DNA from: Taibaiella sp. KBW10
GTDB taxonomy: Bacteria > Bacteroidota > Bacteroidia > Chitinophagales > Chitinophagaceae
DNA length: 64,000 bases
Reading direction: 5' to 3'
Assembly: GCF_003852495.1 (NCBI RefSeq)
Contig: NZ_QAJI01000001.1
Coordinates: forward strand, 256,786-320,785
Shown: positions 19,743 to 28,306 of the stretch, piece after piece
Layout of the letters: the number at the start of each line of letters is the position of its first letter
Numbering within the stretch: the first letter of the stretch is position 1
The notes under the pieces: model-generated
Database searches by the model: none
Told to the model about the DNA's origin: nothing
Seen by the model: only the letters and a program-made list of their open reading frames with translations
Translations under genes and position numbers: made by a program

Positions 19743-22700
19743 ATGAAAAAAAAGTTACTGCTTGCCCTTGCCTTTGCGGCGATGGCTTATACCGCTACAC
19801 GGGCACAAATAGCTCTACCCTATACAGAAACATTTGCCTCTATCGCTACAGCCAACGGCTTTCCAACGGTTACAGGAGGAGCATGGACCAGATCGGGCAC
19901 AGCTTTCGCACAACCCACGTATATCGCCAATCAGATTTTTAACAGGTCGGGGAATGGAGACACAAAATATATCGCATTTAGTTACATTGCCGGCACACGT
20001 TATTTCTTTGTAGGGCCATTTACCCTCACTGCCGGCACCTCCTACACCGCTTCAGTATTATACAAAGCAGATGGAGATACCGGCTTCGGACCATTAGCAT
20101 TGACTTATGGTACCGCCGCGAATGCAGCCACACAAACCAATACACTTACGTCGGTCCCGGCCAATATTACCAATGCCCAATTCCAGACCCTATCAGGCAC
20201 CTTTACACCGGCCACAAGCGACAATTATTACATGGCAATCAAATGTACCGCTGACGGTAATCCCTGGTACCTGACTTTAGATGATTATGCGCTTAAAGTC
20301 AACCCAAGCTGCCTGCCACCCACCGGATTAAATGCCACGGCCACGTTCAATACCGCAACCCTCAACTGGTCTGCCGCTACACTCCCGGCGAGCAACGGTT
20401 ATGATTATTATTATAGTACCAGCAATACGGCTCCTGGTAGCGCAACGATTCCTTCAGGCAGTACTGCAGCAGGGATCACCACAGCATCAATATCCAGCTT
20501 AACAGCCAATACTACCTACTATTTTTGGGTGCGTTCAAAATGTAGTACCACTGATATCAGTATTTGGTCTGCAATGAGTAACTTCTTTACCGGTTATTGT
20601 ACCCCTACTAACAATCAATGCAGCGGCGAAGGCGTTACTAACGTCACTTTTGGCACTTTAAACAATACTTCTGATGCTTGTGCAGGTACCGGAGGCTATT
20701 CGGACTACACAACTACTGTTGCGGCACCCAACATACCAATCGGTGCTACTACCCCAATTAGTGTGGGGATCAAGGCCAATGCTGCTGGTGGTGCAGCTGT
20801 GTGGATAGATTTCAATAAAAATGGTAATTTTGAAGCAGGAGAATGTACAATCTTACCGCTAATAACGGGAAGTGGCACCTTCAATACAATCACAACCGGA
20901 GATATTACTGTTCCGGCCACAGCCTTACCCGGCACAACCAGGATGCGGGTAAGGGAAACTTATGGGACTTTAGGGTATCCCGGCAGCCACAATATCGCTA
21001 CCACATCCCCATGCCTATCGAATGACTACACAGAGTTTGAAGACTATACTGTTAATCTGTTTATTCCTTCCCCACCTCCACCTTGTGTAACTGCACCTAC
21101 TGCTCCGGCACATAATACAAGCTTATGTAAAACAACTACCGGAACGACGCTTAGCTGGCCCGCAGTGGCAACAGCAGCAAATTATGATGTCTACTTGTCT
21201 AATGGAGTATCTCCGACCCCTATACTGGTTGCTACAGTAAGTACCAATACGTACACGACAGCGGCAGTACTCAATGCGGGCACCTATTACTGGAAAATAA
21301 TTCCGAAAAACCTAGGCGGATCCGCTACCGGGTGTACGGAATTTTCTTTCACGGTAAGTCCGGTGCCTACCGTTGCCTTGGGTAATGATACGACACTGTG
21401 CCTGGGTAATAGCCTTAGCCTGAATGCGGGCAATACAGGGTCATCTTATAACTGGAGTACCGGGGCGACAACACAAACAATAACCACCGCCACTGCGGGT
21501 ACTTATTCCGTGAAGGTAACCAACAATACTTCCGGATGCTTTTACAGCGATACGATCAATGTCGCAGTCAGCCCTATACCGACCGTGTTCTTAGGGAATG
21601 ATACCGCAATATGCGCAGGTAGTAATATTACTTTAAATGCTGCTAACTCTGGCTCATCTTATCTTTGGAGCACCGGTGCAACAACACAAACGATTGCGGC
21701 AACTACAGCAGGCAGCTATTGGGTAAGGGTGACCAATGCAGCAGGTTGTCAAAAAAGAGATACAATTCAACTAACCCTCAATCCCTTACCTATAGTCAAC
21801 TTAGGCAATGACCTGATCCTATGTGCCGGTAGTAATACAACTTTAAATGCAGGCAATCCCGGAGCCGCTTATTTATGGAATACGGGCCAAACGACCCAAA
21901 GCATTACGGTAACGACCGCAGGCAGCTATTGGGTAAGGGTGACCAATGCAGCAGGTTGCGCCAAAAGAGATACCGTACAAATTGCCGTAAGCGCTTTACC
22001 CGTTGTTGCCTTGGGCAACGACACGACCATATGTGCTGATGGCAGTATCACACTCAGCGCAGGTAATCCCGGAGCAAGCTATTTATGGAGCACCGGCGCC
22101 ACAACACAAAACATTACAGCGACTACGGCAGCGAGTTACTGGGTCAGGGTAACGAACAATTCCGGTTGCGTTAAAAGAGACACGATCCAGGTAGCTGTAA
22201 GCGCCTTACCTGTTGTACACCTGGGTAATGATACGACCATTTGTACCGGAGTGAGCATCACCTTAGATGCCGCCAATCCGGGTAATACCTATTTATGGAA
22301 TACGGGTGCGACAAGCCAAACCATTACCGTACAAACAGCAGATACCTATTCTGTAGCAACAACCAATATGTATCATTGCGTAGGTACAGATAGCATTGCA
22401 ATTACCGTAATGCCCGATCCGATTAATCTCGGCTTCAATTTTATTCCCTTATTTAATGAGGCGATTGGCAAAGTGCGTTTTGAACCCATCGCTGTTCATC
22501 ATAGCAGCTACACATACAGCTGGAATTTTGGAGATGGGCAAACCAGCACGCTTGCCACACCAACACATACCTATGCTGCGAAAGGTGATTATGAGGTATC
22601 TCTGACAACCACCAATGCCTGTAAGGATACTGTAAAGAAACTGTGGGTGCATATCGGCTTTACTACGGGTACATCAGGTGTGTACAGAAACGAGGTGAGC

Positions 22701-22937
22701 TTAAATCTGTATCCGAATCCGGCAAAAGCCACATTGACCCTGCAATTAACAGACGATCAGGCATTTATCAACAATATTATAATATATACAGTTGTAGGAC
22801 AGAAAATACTGGAACAGAAAGCACAAAAAACAATAACGGAGCAGGTCGATATTCATCAGCTACCGGCAGGTATATATATTTTAAAAGCAGAAACAAACAA
22901 AGGATTAGTCATCCGAAAATTTGAGGTGATCCGTTAA
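19743..22937 (+). CDS. T9SS-secreted modular surface protein 3 with GEVED domain
   Basis: 1064 aa. Signal peptide MKKKLLLALAFAAMAYTATRAQ, the ~170-aa N-terminal domain shared with surface protein 2, and a fibronectin III-like domain (about 195-285). A GEVED domain follows (about 286-442; AVWIDFNKNGNFEAGE, then FEDYTVNL). Next is a further FN3-like segment and five tandem ~71-aa Ig-like repeats, each opening VxLGNDxxxC (from about residue 543). A PKD domain (WNFGDGQT, about 899-957) and a type A sorting domain (LYPNPAKATLTLQL) close the protein. Its sorting domain is diverged from that of the two upstream paralogues, so it did not take part in their recent homogenisation. Probable adhesin. Confidence 0.9.
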   Translation: MKKKLLLALAFAAMAYTATRAQIALPYTETFASIATANGFPTVTGGAWTRSGTAFAQPTYIANQIFNRSGNGDTKYIAFSYIAGTRYFFVGPFTLTAGTSYTASVLYKADGDTGFGPLALTYGTAANAATQTNTLTSVPANITNAQFQTLSGTFTPATSDNYYMAIKCTADGNPWYLTLDDYALKVNPSCLPPTGLNATATFNTATLNWSAATLPASNGYDYYYSTSNTAPGSATIPSGSTAAGITTASISSLTANTTYYFWVRSKCSTTDISIWSAMSNFFTGYCTPTNNQCSGEGVTNVTFGTLNNTSDACAGTGGYSDYTTTVAAPNIPIGATTPISVGIKANAAGGAAVWIDFNKNGNFEAGECTILPLITGSGTFNTITTGDITVPATALPGTTRMRVRETYGTLGYPGSHNIATTSPCLSNDYTEFEDYTVNLFIPSPPPPCVTAPTAPAHNTSLCKTTTGTTLSWPAVATAANYDVYLSNGVSPTPILVATVSTNTYTTAAVLNAGTYYWKIIPKNLGGSATGCTEFSFTVSPVPTVALGNDTTLCLGNSLSLNAGNTGSSYNWSTGATTQTITTATAGTYSVKVTNNTSGCFYSDTINVAVSPIPTVFLGNDTAICAGSNITLNAANSGSSYLWSTGATTQTIAATTAGSYWVRVTNAAGCQKRDTIQLTLNPLPIVNLGNDLILCAGSNTTLNAGNPGAAYLWNTGQTTQSITVTTAGSYWVRVTNAAGCAKRDTVQIAVSALPVVALGNDTTICADGSITLSAGNPGASYLWSTGATTQNITATTAASYWVRVTNNSGCVKRDTIQVAVSALPVVHLGNDTTICTGVSITLDAANPGNTYLWNTGATSQTITVQTADTYSVATTNMYHCVGTDSIAITVMPDPINLGFNFIPLFNEAIGKVRFEPIAVHHSSYTYSWNFGDGQTSTLATPTHTYAAKGDYEVSLTTTNACKDTVKKLWVHIGFTTGTSGVYRNEVSLNLYPNPAKATLTLQLTDDQAFINNIIIYTVVGQKILEQKAQKTITEQVDIHQLPAGIYILKAETNKGLVIRKFEVIR

Positions 22938-22969
22938 ATACAAACGGGCTCACAGATTTAAGGAACAAC

Positions 22970-23002
22970 AGTAAAGGCAGCACAAATTGTGCTGCCTTTA
23001 CT
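22970..23002. terminator. Bidirectional hairpin between surface protein 3 and cmk
   Basis: Perfect 14-bp stem (AGTAAAGGCAGCAC / GTGCTGCCTTTACT) with a 5-nt loop between convergent genes; no strong T run on either side. Confidence 0.7.
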
Positions 23003-23022
23003 TATTAATATTCTGTTTAAAA

Positions 23023-23724
23023 TTATTTACTACTGCTGTATGTATGCTCCAGCACTTCCTCTACCCATTTCAAGGCCAGCTCTAATTGCTTGTCCGGAGT
23101 AAGATCACTGTTATCAAGCATTCGGGCATCATCTGCTCTTCTGAGCGGGCTTTCTTCCCTGTTACTGTCAATATAATCACGCATTTGCAAATTATGCATC
23201 ACATCCTCAATATTAATATGCTGGTTTTGTGCCTCCATTTCCAAGAAGCGCCTTTTCACGCGCACCGCAATATCTGCAGTCATAAAAATCTTCAGTTCTG
23301 CATTAGGGAATACTACCGTACCGATATCACGGCCATCCATCACGATGCCTTTTTTCTTGCCCATCTGCTGTTGTTGCTTTACGGCAAATACCCGTACAGC
23401 TTTTATTGCAGCGACCTCACTCACTTTTTGGGCAATCGTCATTTCCCGTATATATTGCGCTACATTCTCATTGTTCAAAAAGATATCCGACTTTTCGGTA
23501 GCGGGATCTAATTCAAAATGCAAATGAATATTTTCCAGCGCATTCACCACACTTGCCGCTTCGTCTAAGCGCACGTTATTGCGGATGAAATACAAAGTAA
23601 TCGCCCGATACATTGCTCCCGTATCAATAAAATTGTAGTTCAATTTTTTGGCCAGTGCCTTTGCCATGGTACTTTTTCCACAGGACGAAAAGCCATCGAT
23701 CGCTATAATAATTTTTTTGCTCAT
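23023..23724 (-). CDS. cmk: Cytidylate kinase
   Basis: 233-aa (d)CMP kinase that forms CDP/dCDP from ATP. P-loop GFSSCGKST at residues 11-19, the NMP-binding signature FIDTGAMYRAIT, and the DGRDIGTVVFPNAELKIF segment are all typical, as is RRxxDxARxDNSDLT near the end (here RRADDARMLDNSDLT). Divergent from mqnD with a 77-bp shared promoter region. Length is normal. Confidence 0.96.
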   Translation of the reverse strand: MSKKIIIAIDGFSSCGKSTMAKALAKKLNYNFIDTGAMYRAITLYFIRNNVRLDEAASVVNALENIHLHFELDPATEKSDIFLNNENVAQYIREMTIAQKVSEVAAIKAVRVFAVKQQQQMGKKKGIVMDGRDIGTVVFPNAELKIFMTADIAVRVKRRFLEMEAQNQHINIEDVMHNLQMRDYIDSNREESPLRRADDARMLDNSDLTPDKQLELALKWVEEVLEHTYSSSK

Positions 23725-23743
23725 TTGTTTTGGGAATACTTTA

Positions 23744-23751
23744 CAAAGATA
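23744..23751 (-). promoter_or_regulatory. -7 box for cmk
   Basis: Minus strand TATCTTTG, 20 bp before the ATG. Confidence 0.45.
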
Positions 23752-23768
23752 GCAAGTAAATAATGCAT

Positions 23769-23776
23769 TACCTTTG
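23769..23776 (+). promoter_or_regulatory. -7 box for mqnD
   Basis: TACCTTTG. A transcript from it would begin near 23783, so the upstream ATG at 23778 could not be used and the ATG at 23802 becomes the start. Confidence 0.4.
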
Positions 23777-23801
23777 AATGCGAAAAAATTATGCCTTTTT
23801 T

Positions 23802-24647
23802 ATGCAACTGAGCCTTGGTTTTAGCCCCTGCCCTAACGACACATTTATTTTTGACGATATGGTTAACCAACCGCATCCGGAGCAAGGCTTGTCCTTCCAA
23901 TATGTAATGGAAGACGTGGAGACGCTTAATCAATGGGCCATTGAAGGTAAGCTGGACATTACCAAGGTAAGCTATAATGCCTTTTTACACCTGACCGATA
24001 CCTATGCCTTATTGGATACTGGCAGTGCGCTGGGCCGGGGAGTTGGTCCTTTGTTGATCACGACCAAAGAAACGTTCAATTCAATTAGCGATGTCAGCAG
24101 CTTTTTAAAACAGGCTAAAATTGCCATTCCGGGCATCCATACAACAGCAAACTTATTATTGAGTTTAGCTTTTCCGGAAGCGCAGCAAAAAACAGAAGTA
24201 CTATTCAGCGAGATCGAACAAGCAGTACTGCAAGGCACTTTCGATGCGGGTTTAATCATTCATGAGAACCGCTTTACCTATGCCGACCGCGGCCTGGCTA
24301 AGATCATGGATTGCGGGGAATGGTGGGAACAGGAAACCGGAGCGGCCATTCCTTTAGGCGGAATTATTATTAAGAAATCATTGCCGGAAGCAGTAAAGCA
24401 GCAGGTACAGCAAATGATTGGGGAGAGCCTCCGCAAAAGCTGGGATCAATATCCGGACCTATCCGGTTTTGTACAGGAACATGCTCAGGAAATGTCAGAA
24501 GAGGTGATGCGCAAACACATCAACTTATATGTAAATGAATACTCTGCTTCCTTAGGAACAGAAGGCAAAAAGGCAATTGATATTTTATTTCAGAAAGCCT
24601 TCCAGGCCCAGATCATTAAAATATTGCCGGAGCAATACCGTCTATAA
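23802..24647 (+). CDS. mqnD: 1,4-dihydroxy-6-naphthoate synthase (futalosine pathway)
   Basis: 281 aa from the ATG at 23802. MqnD converts cyclic de-hypoxanthine futalosine to 1,4-dihydroxy-6-naphthoate in the alternative menaquinone pathway. The N-terminus LSLGFSPCPNDTFIFDD is the family signature, and the periplasmic-binding-protein-like fold continues through DITKVSYNAF and LGGIIIKK. An ATG 24 bp upstream (23778) is open in frame, but it would overlap the predicted -7 box and extend beyond the usual family N-terminus. Implies menaquinone made by the futalosine route; other mqn genes are not in the window. Confidence 0.9.
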   Translation: MQLSLGFSPCPNDTFIFDDMVNQPHPEQGLSFQYVMEDVETLNQWAIEGKLDITKVSYNAFLHLTDTYALLDTGSALGRGVGPLLITTKETFNSISDVSSFLKQAKIAIPGIHTTANLLLSLAFPEAQQKTEVLFSEIEQAVLQGTFDAGLIIHENRFTYADRGLAKIMDCGEWWEQETGAAIPLGGIIIKKSLPEAVKQQVQQMIGESLRKSWDQYPDLSGFVQEHAQEMSEEVMRKHINLYVNEYSASLGTEGKKAIDILFQKAFQAQIIKILPEQYRL

Positions 24648-24649
24648 AT

Positions 24650-24684
24650 AATAAAGCCATTGATGTTTCATCAATGGCTTTATT
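24650..24684. terminator. Bidirectional terminator between mqnD and the M56 gene
   Basis: Perfect 16-bp stem (AATAAAGCCATTGATG / CATCAATGGCTTTATT) with a 3-nt loop between convergent genes. Confidence 0.8.
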
Positions 24685-24691
24685 GATAAAC

Positions 24692-26230
24692 CTATTTTGT
24701 TTCAATCAGGATAACGCCGTTTTTACCTTTTTCGCCATACTTTTCAGTAGCCGTTTTATCTTTAAGTACCGTCATGGTCATCACATCATCTGCCTTGATT
24801 TCAGTCAGTTTCATTTTATTCTTCTCCACCCCATTCACAATAATTAAAGGTGTGCTGTCATCGCTTGATTCGATCTTTATTTTTTGCTTTATCCCCTTTT
24901 TACCTTCGGCTTTGCTTACTTGCGTGTAAGAAATTTTCCGCGCAGAAATACGACCATCTTCGTTTGCTACAACAACCTGTTCATTTTGCTGATCAATATA
25001 AATATTGACTGCTTCTTTTTCATAGTCGGCAGCAGCATCATTTTTTTTCTTTTTATTTTCTATTGCTACAGATGCCTTTTGACCAGATGACTCCTGATCG
25101 TTTACCGCTACAGCCTCCACCGCATAAGCAGCATTCATCTGATCCTCCAAATTGTGCCTTCCTTTTGCCGCACCCGATGCGTCTTTTGCGCTTACCTCTA
25201 CCGTATAAGCCTGACCATCCACATAGTCAATTCCCTTTATTGCAGACATCTTTTTATCTGATGCATCTTTTCTGTTTACGATTGCAGCCGTCCCCGTATT
25301 TACATCCGTAACTGCAACCTGATTATACTGCATGGCGTTTGACAATTTCTCGGTTTTGCTTTGTGCCTGCGTCAGCGAAAAGCTGAATCCTACAGCAATA
25401 ATCACCGGAATAGCCAATGCATACTTGAACAACCGGCTTTTTGAAGTTTGGTTTTGATTCATCATAATGATTCGATTTTTAAGGTTATGAATATTAAAAG
25501 AGTTGGTGAGGTATAAGTATTTATTTTGAGCGGAAACATGTAAAAGACTGTACTGATACTGTTTCTTATCCATTCTTTTTTCAATCATTTCCTGATCTGC
25601 GATATATTCCAAGTTTTGATTTACCACATCCTTTAATTTGTACAATAAAGGGTTATACCAGAAAAGAATACTAAGCAGCTCGGCAAACAGGACATCAAAA
25701 GAGTGCCCTCCTTTTACATGAATATATTCATGTGTGATGATAGCAGTTATTTGTGCGTCTGTATACAGATCCGGGTTAAGATAAATGTTACCGGCAAAAG
25801 AAAAAGGACCGACCTCTTCGTTAAGCCTGCGATAAGCAATCCCTTTCCAGTATTGCACTTCACTGTTCCGGTGCACTTTATAAAGGCTAAGCAGGCGTAT
25901 AACAAACCGAAGCAAAAAAACGAACGCACCTACCACTATCAGGCTAAGAAGCATAGGATAGGCATAGGTTTGCCAGAAGGAAACTTCTCTAAGAGGCGCA
26001 CTATAGACCATTGGAGATGCCGTCTCCGTAACTTCTATAACCAACTCCGGGCTTGGCGGCAGGATGGCCAACTTTATGAAGGGTGCCGTAAAGGCAATGA
26101 CCATAGCCCCCAATAAAAACCATCGGTTCCATTTATAAAAAGTCACTTTGGCGAGTAAACCTTTGTAGACGGTGTATACCACTATAAGGCAAACATTCGC
26201 AATCAGTAATTGAAATAACATGTCTTTCAT
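24692..26230 (-). CDS. M56-family BlaR1-like metallopeptidase with plug-like C-terminus
   Basis: 512-aa membrane sensor-protease. N-terminal helices surround a cytosolic zinc protease domain with HEYIHVKGGH near residue 165 and a downstream NLEYIADQEM giving the third ligand. A transmembrane helix follows (YALAIPVIIAVGFSFSLT, about 268-285). The last ~65 residues (PLIIVNGVEKNKMKLTEIKADDV through GVILIETK) look like a TonB-receptor plug-type domain instead of the penicillin sensor of BlaR1. By family knowledge it would cleave or inactivate its partner BlaI-type repressor, encoded 6 bp upstream in the same operon. The signal sensed is unknown. Confidence 0.88.
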   Translation of the reverse strand: MKDMLFQLLIANVCLIVVYTVYKGLLAKVTFYKWNRWFLLGAMVIAFTAPFIKLAILPPSPELVIEVTETASPMVYSAPLREVSFWQTYAYPMLLSLIVVGAFVFLLRFVIRLLSLYKVHRNSEVQYWKGIAYRRLNEEVGPFSFAGNIYLNPDLYTDAQITAIITHEYIHVKGGHSFDVLFAELLSILFWYNPLLYKLKDVVNQNLEYIADQEMIEKRMDKKQYQYSLLHVSAQNKYLYLTNSFNIHNLKNRIIMMNQNQTSKSRLFKYALAIPVIIAVGFSFSLTQAQSKTEKLSNAMQYNQVAVTDVNTGTAAIVNRKDASDKKMSAIKGIDYVDGQAYTVEVSAKDASGAAKGRHNLEDQMNAAYAVEAVAVNDQESSGQKASVAIENKKKKNDAAADYEKEAVNIYIDQQNEQVVVANEDGRISARKISYTQVSKAEGKKGIKQKIKIESSDDSTPLIIVNGVEKNKMKLTEIKADDVMTMTVLKDKTATEKYGEKGKNGVILIETK

Positions 26231-26236
26231 AAAACT

Positions 26237-26599
26237 TTATTTTTTACTTTGTTCAATGAGTGCTATAATTTCCTTTAACTCCTTTGCAGAAAGATTATTT
26301 TCTTCCACAAAGAAATTGACCAGTGCTTTGTAAGAGTTTTGAAAATAATCCTGTACAATATTGCCCATGTGGACTTTTTTATAATCCACTTCAGAAACAA
26401 TCGGTTCGTAACGCAGGGCATTGGCGTATTTCAGGCCTTTTACAAATTCCTTTTTTTCCAGATTCTTAACCGTAGAAGCCAGAGTGGTATACGGAATATC
26501 CTGATGAGGAATGGCCTGTAAGATTTCTTTCACAAAGCCCCCATTCAATTTCCAGATGGCCAGCATCGCCTCTTCTTCCTGTATTGTTAGTTTTTCCAT
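26237..26599 (-). CDS. BlaI/MecI/CopY-family transcriptional repressor
   Basis: 120-aa penicillinase-repressor family protein with an N-terminal winged helix (LTIQEEEAMLAIWKLNGGFVKEI, then PYTTLASTVKNLEKKEFV) and a C-terminal dimerisation helix. The recognition helix and the YTTLxxTVKNLEKKG-like wing are typical. Three TTCGTA-type half-sites lie just ahead of its own start, consistent with autoregulation. Forms an operon with the M56 protease. Confidence 0.92.
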   Translation of the reverse strand: MEKLTIQEEEAMLAIWKLNGGFVKEILQAIPHQDIPYTTLASTVKNLEKKEFVKGLKYANALRYEPIVSEVDYKKVHMGNIVQDYFQNSYKALVNFFVEENNLSAKELKEIIALIEQSKK

Positions 26600-26611
26600 A
26601 ATTACAATCTT

Positions 26612-26636
26612 TTCGTAAAACTACGAACATTTCGTA
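26612..26636. promoter_or_regulatory. Predicted BlaI-type operator, three half-sites
   Basis: TTCGTA-AAAC-TACGAA-CAT-TTCGTA: two overlapping perfect inverted repeats sharing the middle half-site. It covers the -7 region of the predicted minus-strand promoter. Confidence 0.65.
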
Positions 26637-26645
26637 ATAATACAA
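26616..26645 (-). promoter_or_regulatory. Predicted promoter of the blaI/M56 operon
   Basis: Minus strand TTG (26643-26645), 19 bp, TAGTTTTA (26616-26623), one base off TAnnTTTG; overlaps the operator half-sites. Confidence 0.4.
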
Positions 26646-26713
26646 AATAAAAATATCCATTACCTTTTTTTTGCTAATGGATACTGATATTTTATGCTAA
26701 AAAATACTTGCGG

Positions 26714-28144
26714 CTAACATTCCGGCAAGGCAAGGGTAATATTCGTTGCCAAACCACCATCTGCCGTCTCTTTGTATTTGGTATTCATATCTAAAGCCGT
26801 TTCCCACATGGTTTTCACAACTGCATCGAGTGATACACGGGCATTATCCGGATTACTTTGTAACGCTAGTTGTGAGGCGGTGATGGCCTTAATAGCTCCC
26901 ATTGTATTGCGTTCGATACAAGGTACCTGTACTAATCCGCCCACCGGATCGCAGGTCAGCCCCAGGTGATGCTCCATCGCTATCTCCGCTGCCATCATAC
27001 ACTGACGTGCACTGCCTCCCAACATTTCAGTCAGGGCTCCGGCAGCCATAGCAGAAGAAACGCCTATTTCGGCCTGACAACCACCCATAGCCGCAGAAAT
27101 CGTAGCGCCTTTCTTAAAGATTGAGCCGATTTCGCTGGCACATAACAGGAAATGATAAATTTTATCTTCCACATTACCATCACAAAAAGCGATGTAGTAC
27201 ATCAATACTGCGGGTATCACCCCTGCTGCGCCATTGGTCGGGGCAGTCACTACCCTACTAAAGGAGGCATTTTCTTCATTTACCGCCAAAGCAAAACAAC
27301 TCACCCAATCAAGGGTGTATTGAAAGGTAGCCGGTTGCGACCGGATGCCCTGCAGCCACTCTTCATAATTATGGTAAGGAACATTCTTCATCAGACGGGC
27401 ATTCAGTTTTGCCGCTCTGCGGCTTACATTAAGCCCCCCGGGTAATTTTCCATCTATATGACAACCCCGATAAATACAAGACTTCATCGTTTCCCATATC
27501 CTTAATACGCCGGCTTTGGTCTCTTCTTCTGAGCGCCAGGCATGTTCATTTTCCTGTACGATTTCAGAAATGCTCAAACCCGTTTTAATACACCAGTGTA
27601 AGAGATCCTGTGCTTTATCAATTGTAAAAGGGAGCTCCACCTCATTAGCCGAGTTATTACTCACCCCTTCCTGGACCACAAAGCCCCCTCCGATGGAATA
27701 ATAAGTTTCTGCCAACTGTGTACCATCTTTTAAAGTACACAAAAAGGTGAGTGCATTAGGATGAAAAGGAAGACTCTCATTCATTAAGAAAACCACATCT
27801 TCCTTGGGCTGAAAAGGAATCTCAACGGTATGGTCGATCTTCATTTTACCCGATAGGCCGATAGTGGCGATGGTGCTGTCAATCAGGTTCACATCAAAGG
27901 TAACCGGATCGGCACCGCATAAGCCTAGAATAACCGCAACATCTGTACCATGACCAATTCCGGTTTTTGCTAAAGAACCGTATAGGAGTACCTTCAAGGC
28001 AACCACCTCGGTAATGGGATACCGTTCCTTGATCTTATCTAAAAATTGCAGTGCTGCACGCCAAGGACCCAAAGTATGGGATGAACTCGGGCCAACACCG
28101 ATTTTAAACATATCAAAAACGGAAATATTCTCTCTGGTGCTCAA
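26714..28144 (-). CDS. sdaA: L-serine ammonia-lyase, iron-sulfur type
   Basis: 476-aa single-chain (alpha+beta fused) [4Fe-4S] L-serine dehydratase turning serine into pyruvate and ammonia. The N-terminus [18 protein letters not shown] is the family signature. Cluster cysteines are seen in [18 protein letters not shown] and VQVPCIERN. The start is a TTG at 28144: the first in-frame ATG lies inside the conserved FDMFKIG segment and would cut the domain, and a good promoter lies just upstream. Cytosolic, oxygen-sensitive by family. Confidence 0.95.
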   Translation of the reverse strand: MSTRENISVFDMFKIGVGPSSSHTLGPWRAALQFLDKIKERYPITEVVALKVLLYGSLAKTGIGHGTDVAVILGLCGADPVTFDVNLIDSTIATIGLSGKMKIDHTVEIPFQPKEDVVFLMNESLPFHPNALTFLCTLKDGTQLAETYYSIGGGFVVQEGVSNNSANEVELPFTIDKAQDLLHWCIKTGLSISEIVQENEHAWRSEEETKAGVLRIWETMKSCIYRGCHIDGKLPGGLNVSRRAAKLNARLMKNVPYHNYEEWLQGIRSQPATFQYTLDWVSCFALAVNEENASFSRVVTAPTNGAAGVIPAVLMYYIAFCDGNVEDKIYHFLLCASEIGSIFKKGATISAAMGGCQAEIGVSSAMAAGALTEMLGGSARQCMMAAEIAMEHHLGLTCDPVGGLVQVPCIERNTMGAIKAITASQLALQSNPDNARVSLDAVVKTMWETALDMNTKYKETADGGLATNITLALPEC

Positions 28145-28165
28145 TGTATGGTTATTTTATCGCTT

Positions 28166-28195
28166 CAAAAATACTGCAATGCGCCGACAAAACAA
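28166..28195 (-). promoter_or_regulatory. Promoter of sdaA
   Basis: Minus strand TTG (28193-28195), 19 bp spacer, TATTTTTG (28166-28173). A 5' UTR of roughly 15 nt to the TTG start supports that start. Confidence 0.55.
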
Positions 28196-28306
28196 TTTTA
28201 ATTTGTCATAGAAAAAATAAATGATTACCAACCAAGCAATAAAAACGGAGGTCTTATTTAAGAGCACATACAGATATAAACCAATCTAATTCAAAAAATT
28301 ATCCCT

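Noticed and set aside
23778-23801. Upstream ATG start for mqnD
   Set aside because: Two bases after the -7 box TACCTTTG and outside the family's usual N-terminus.
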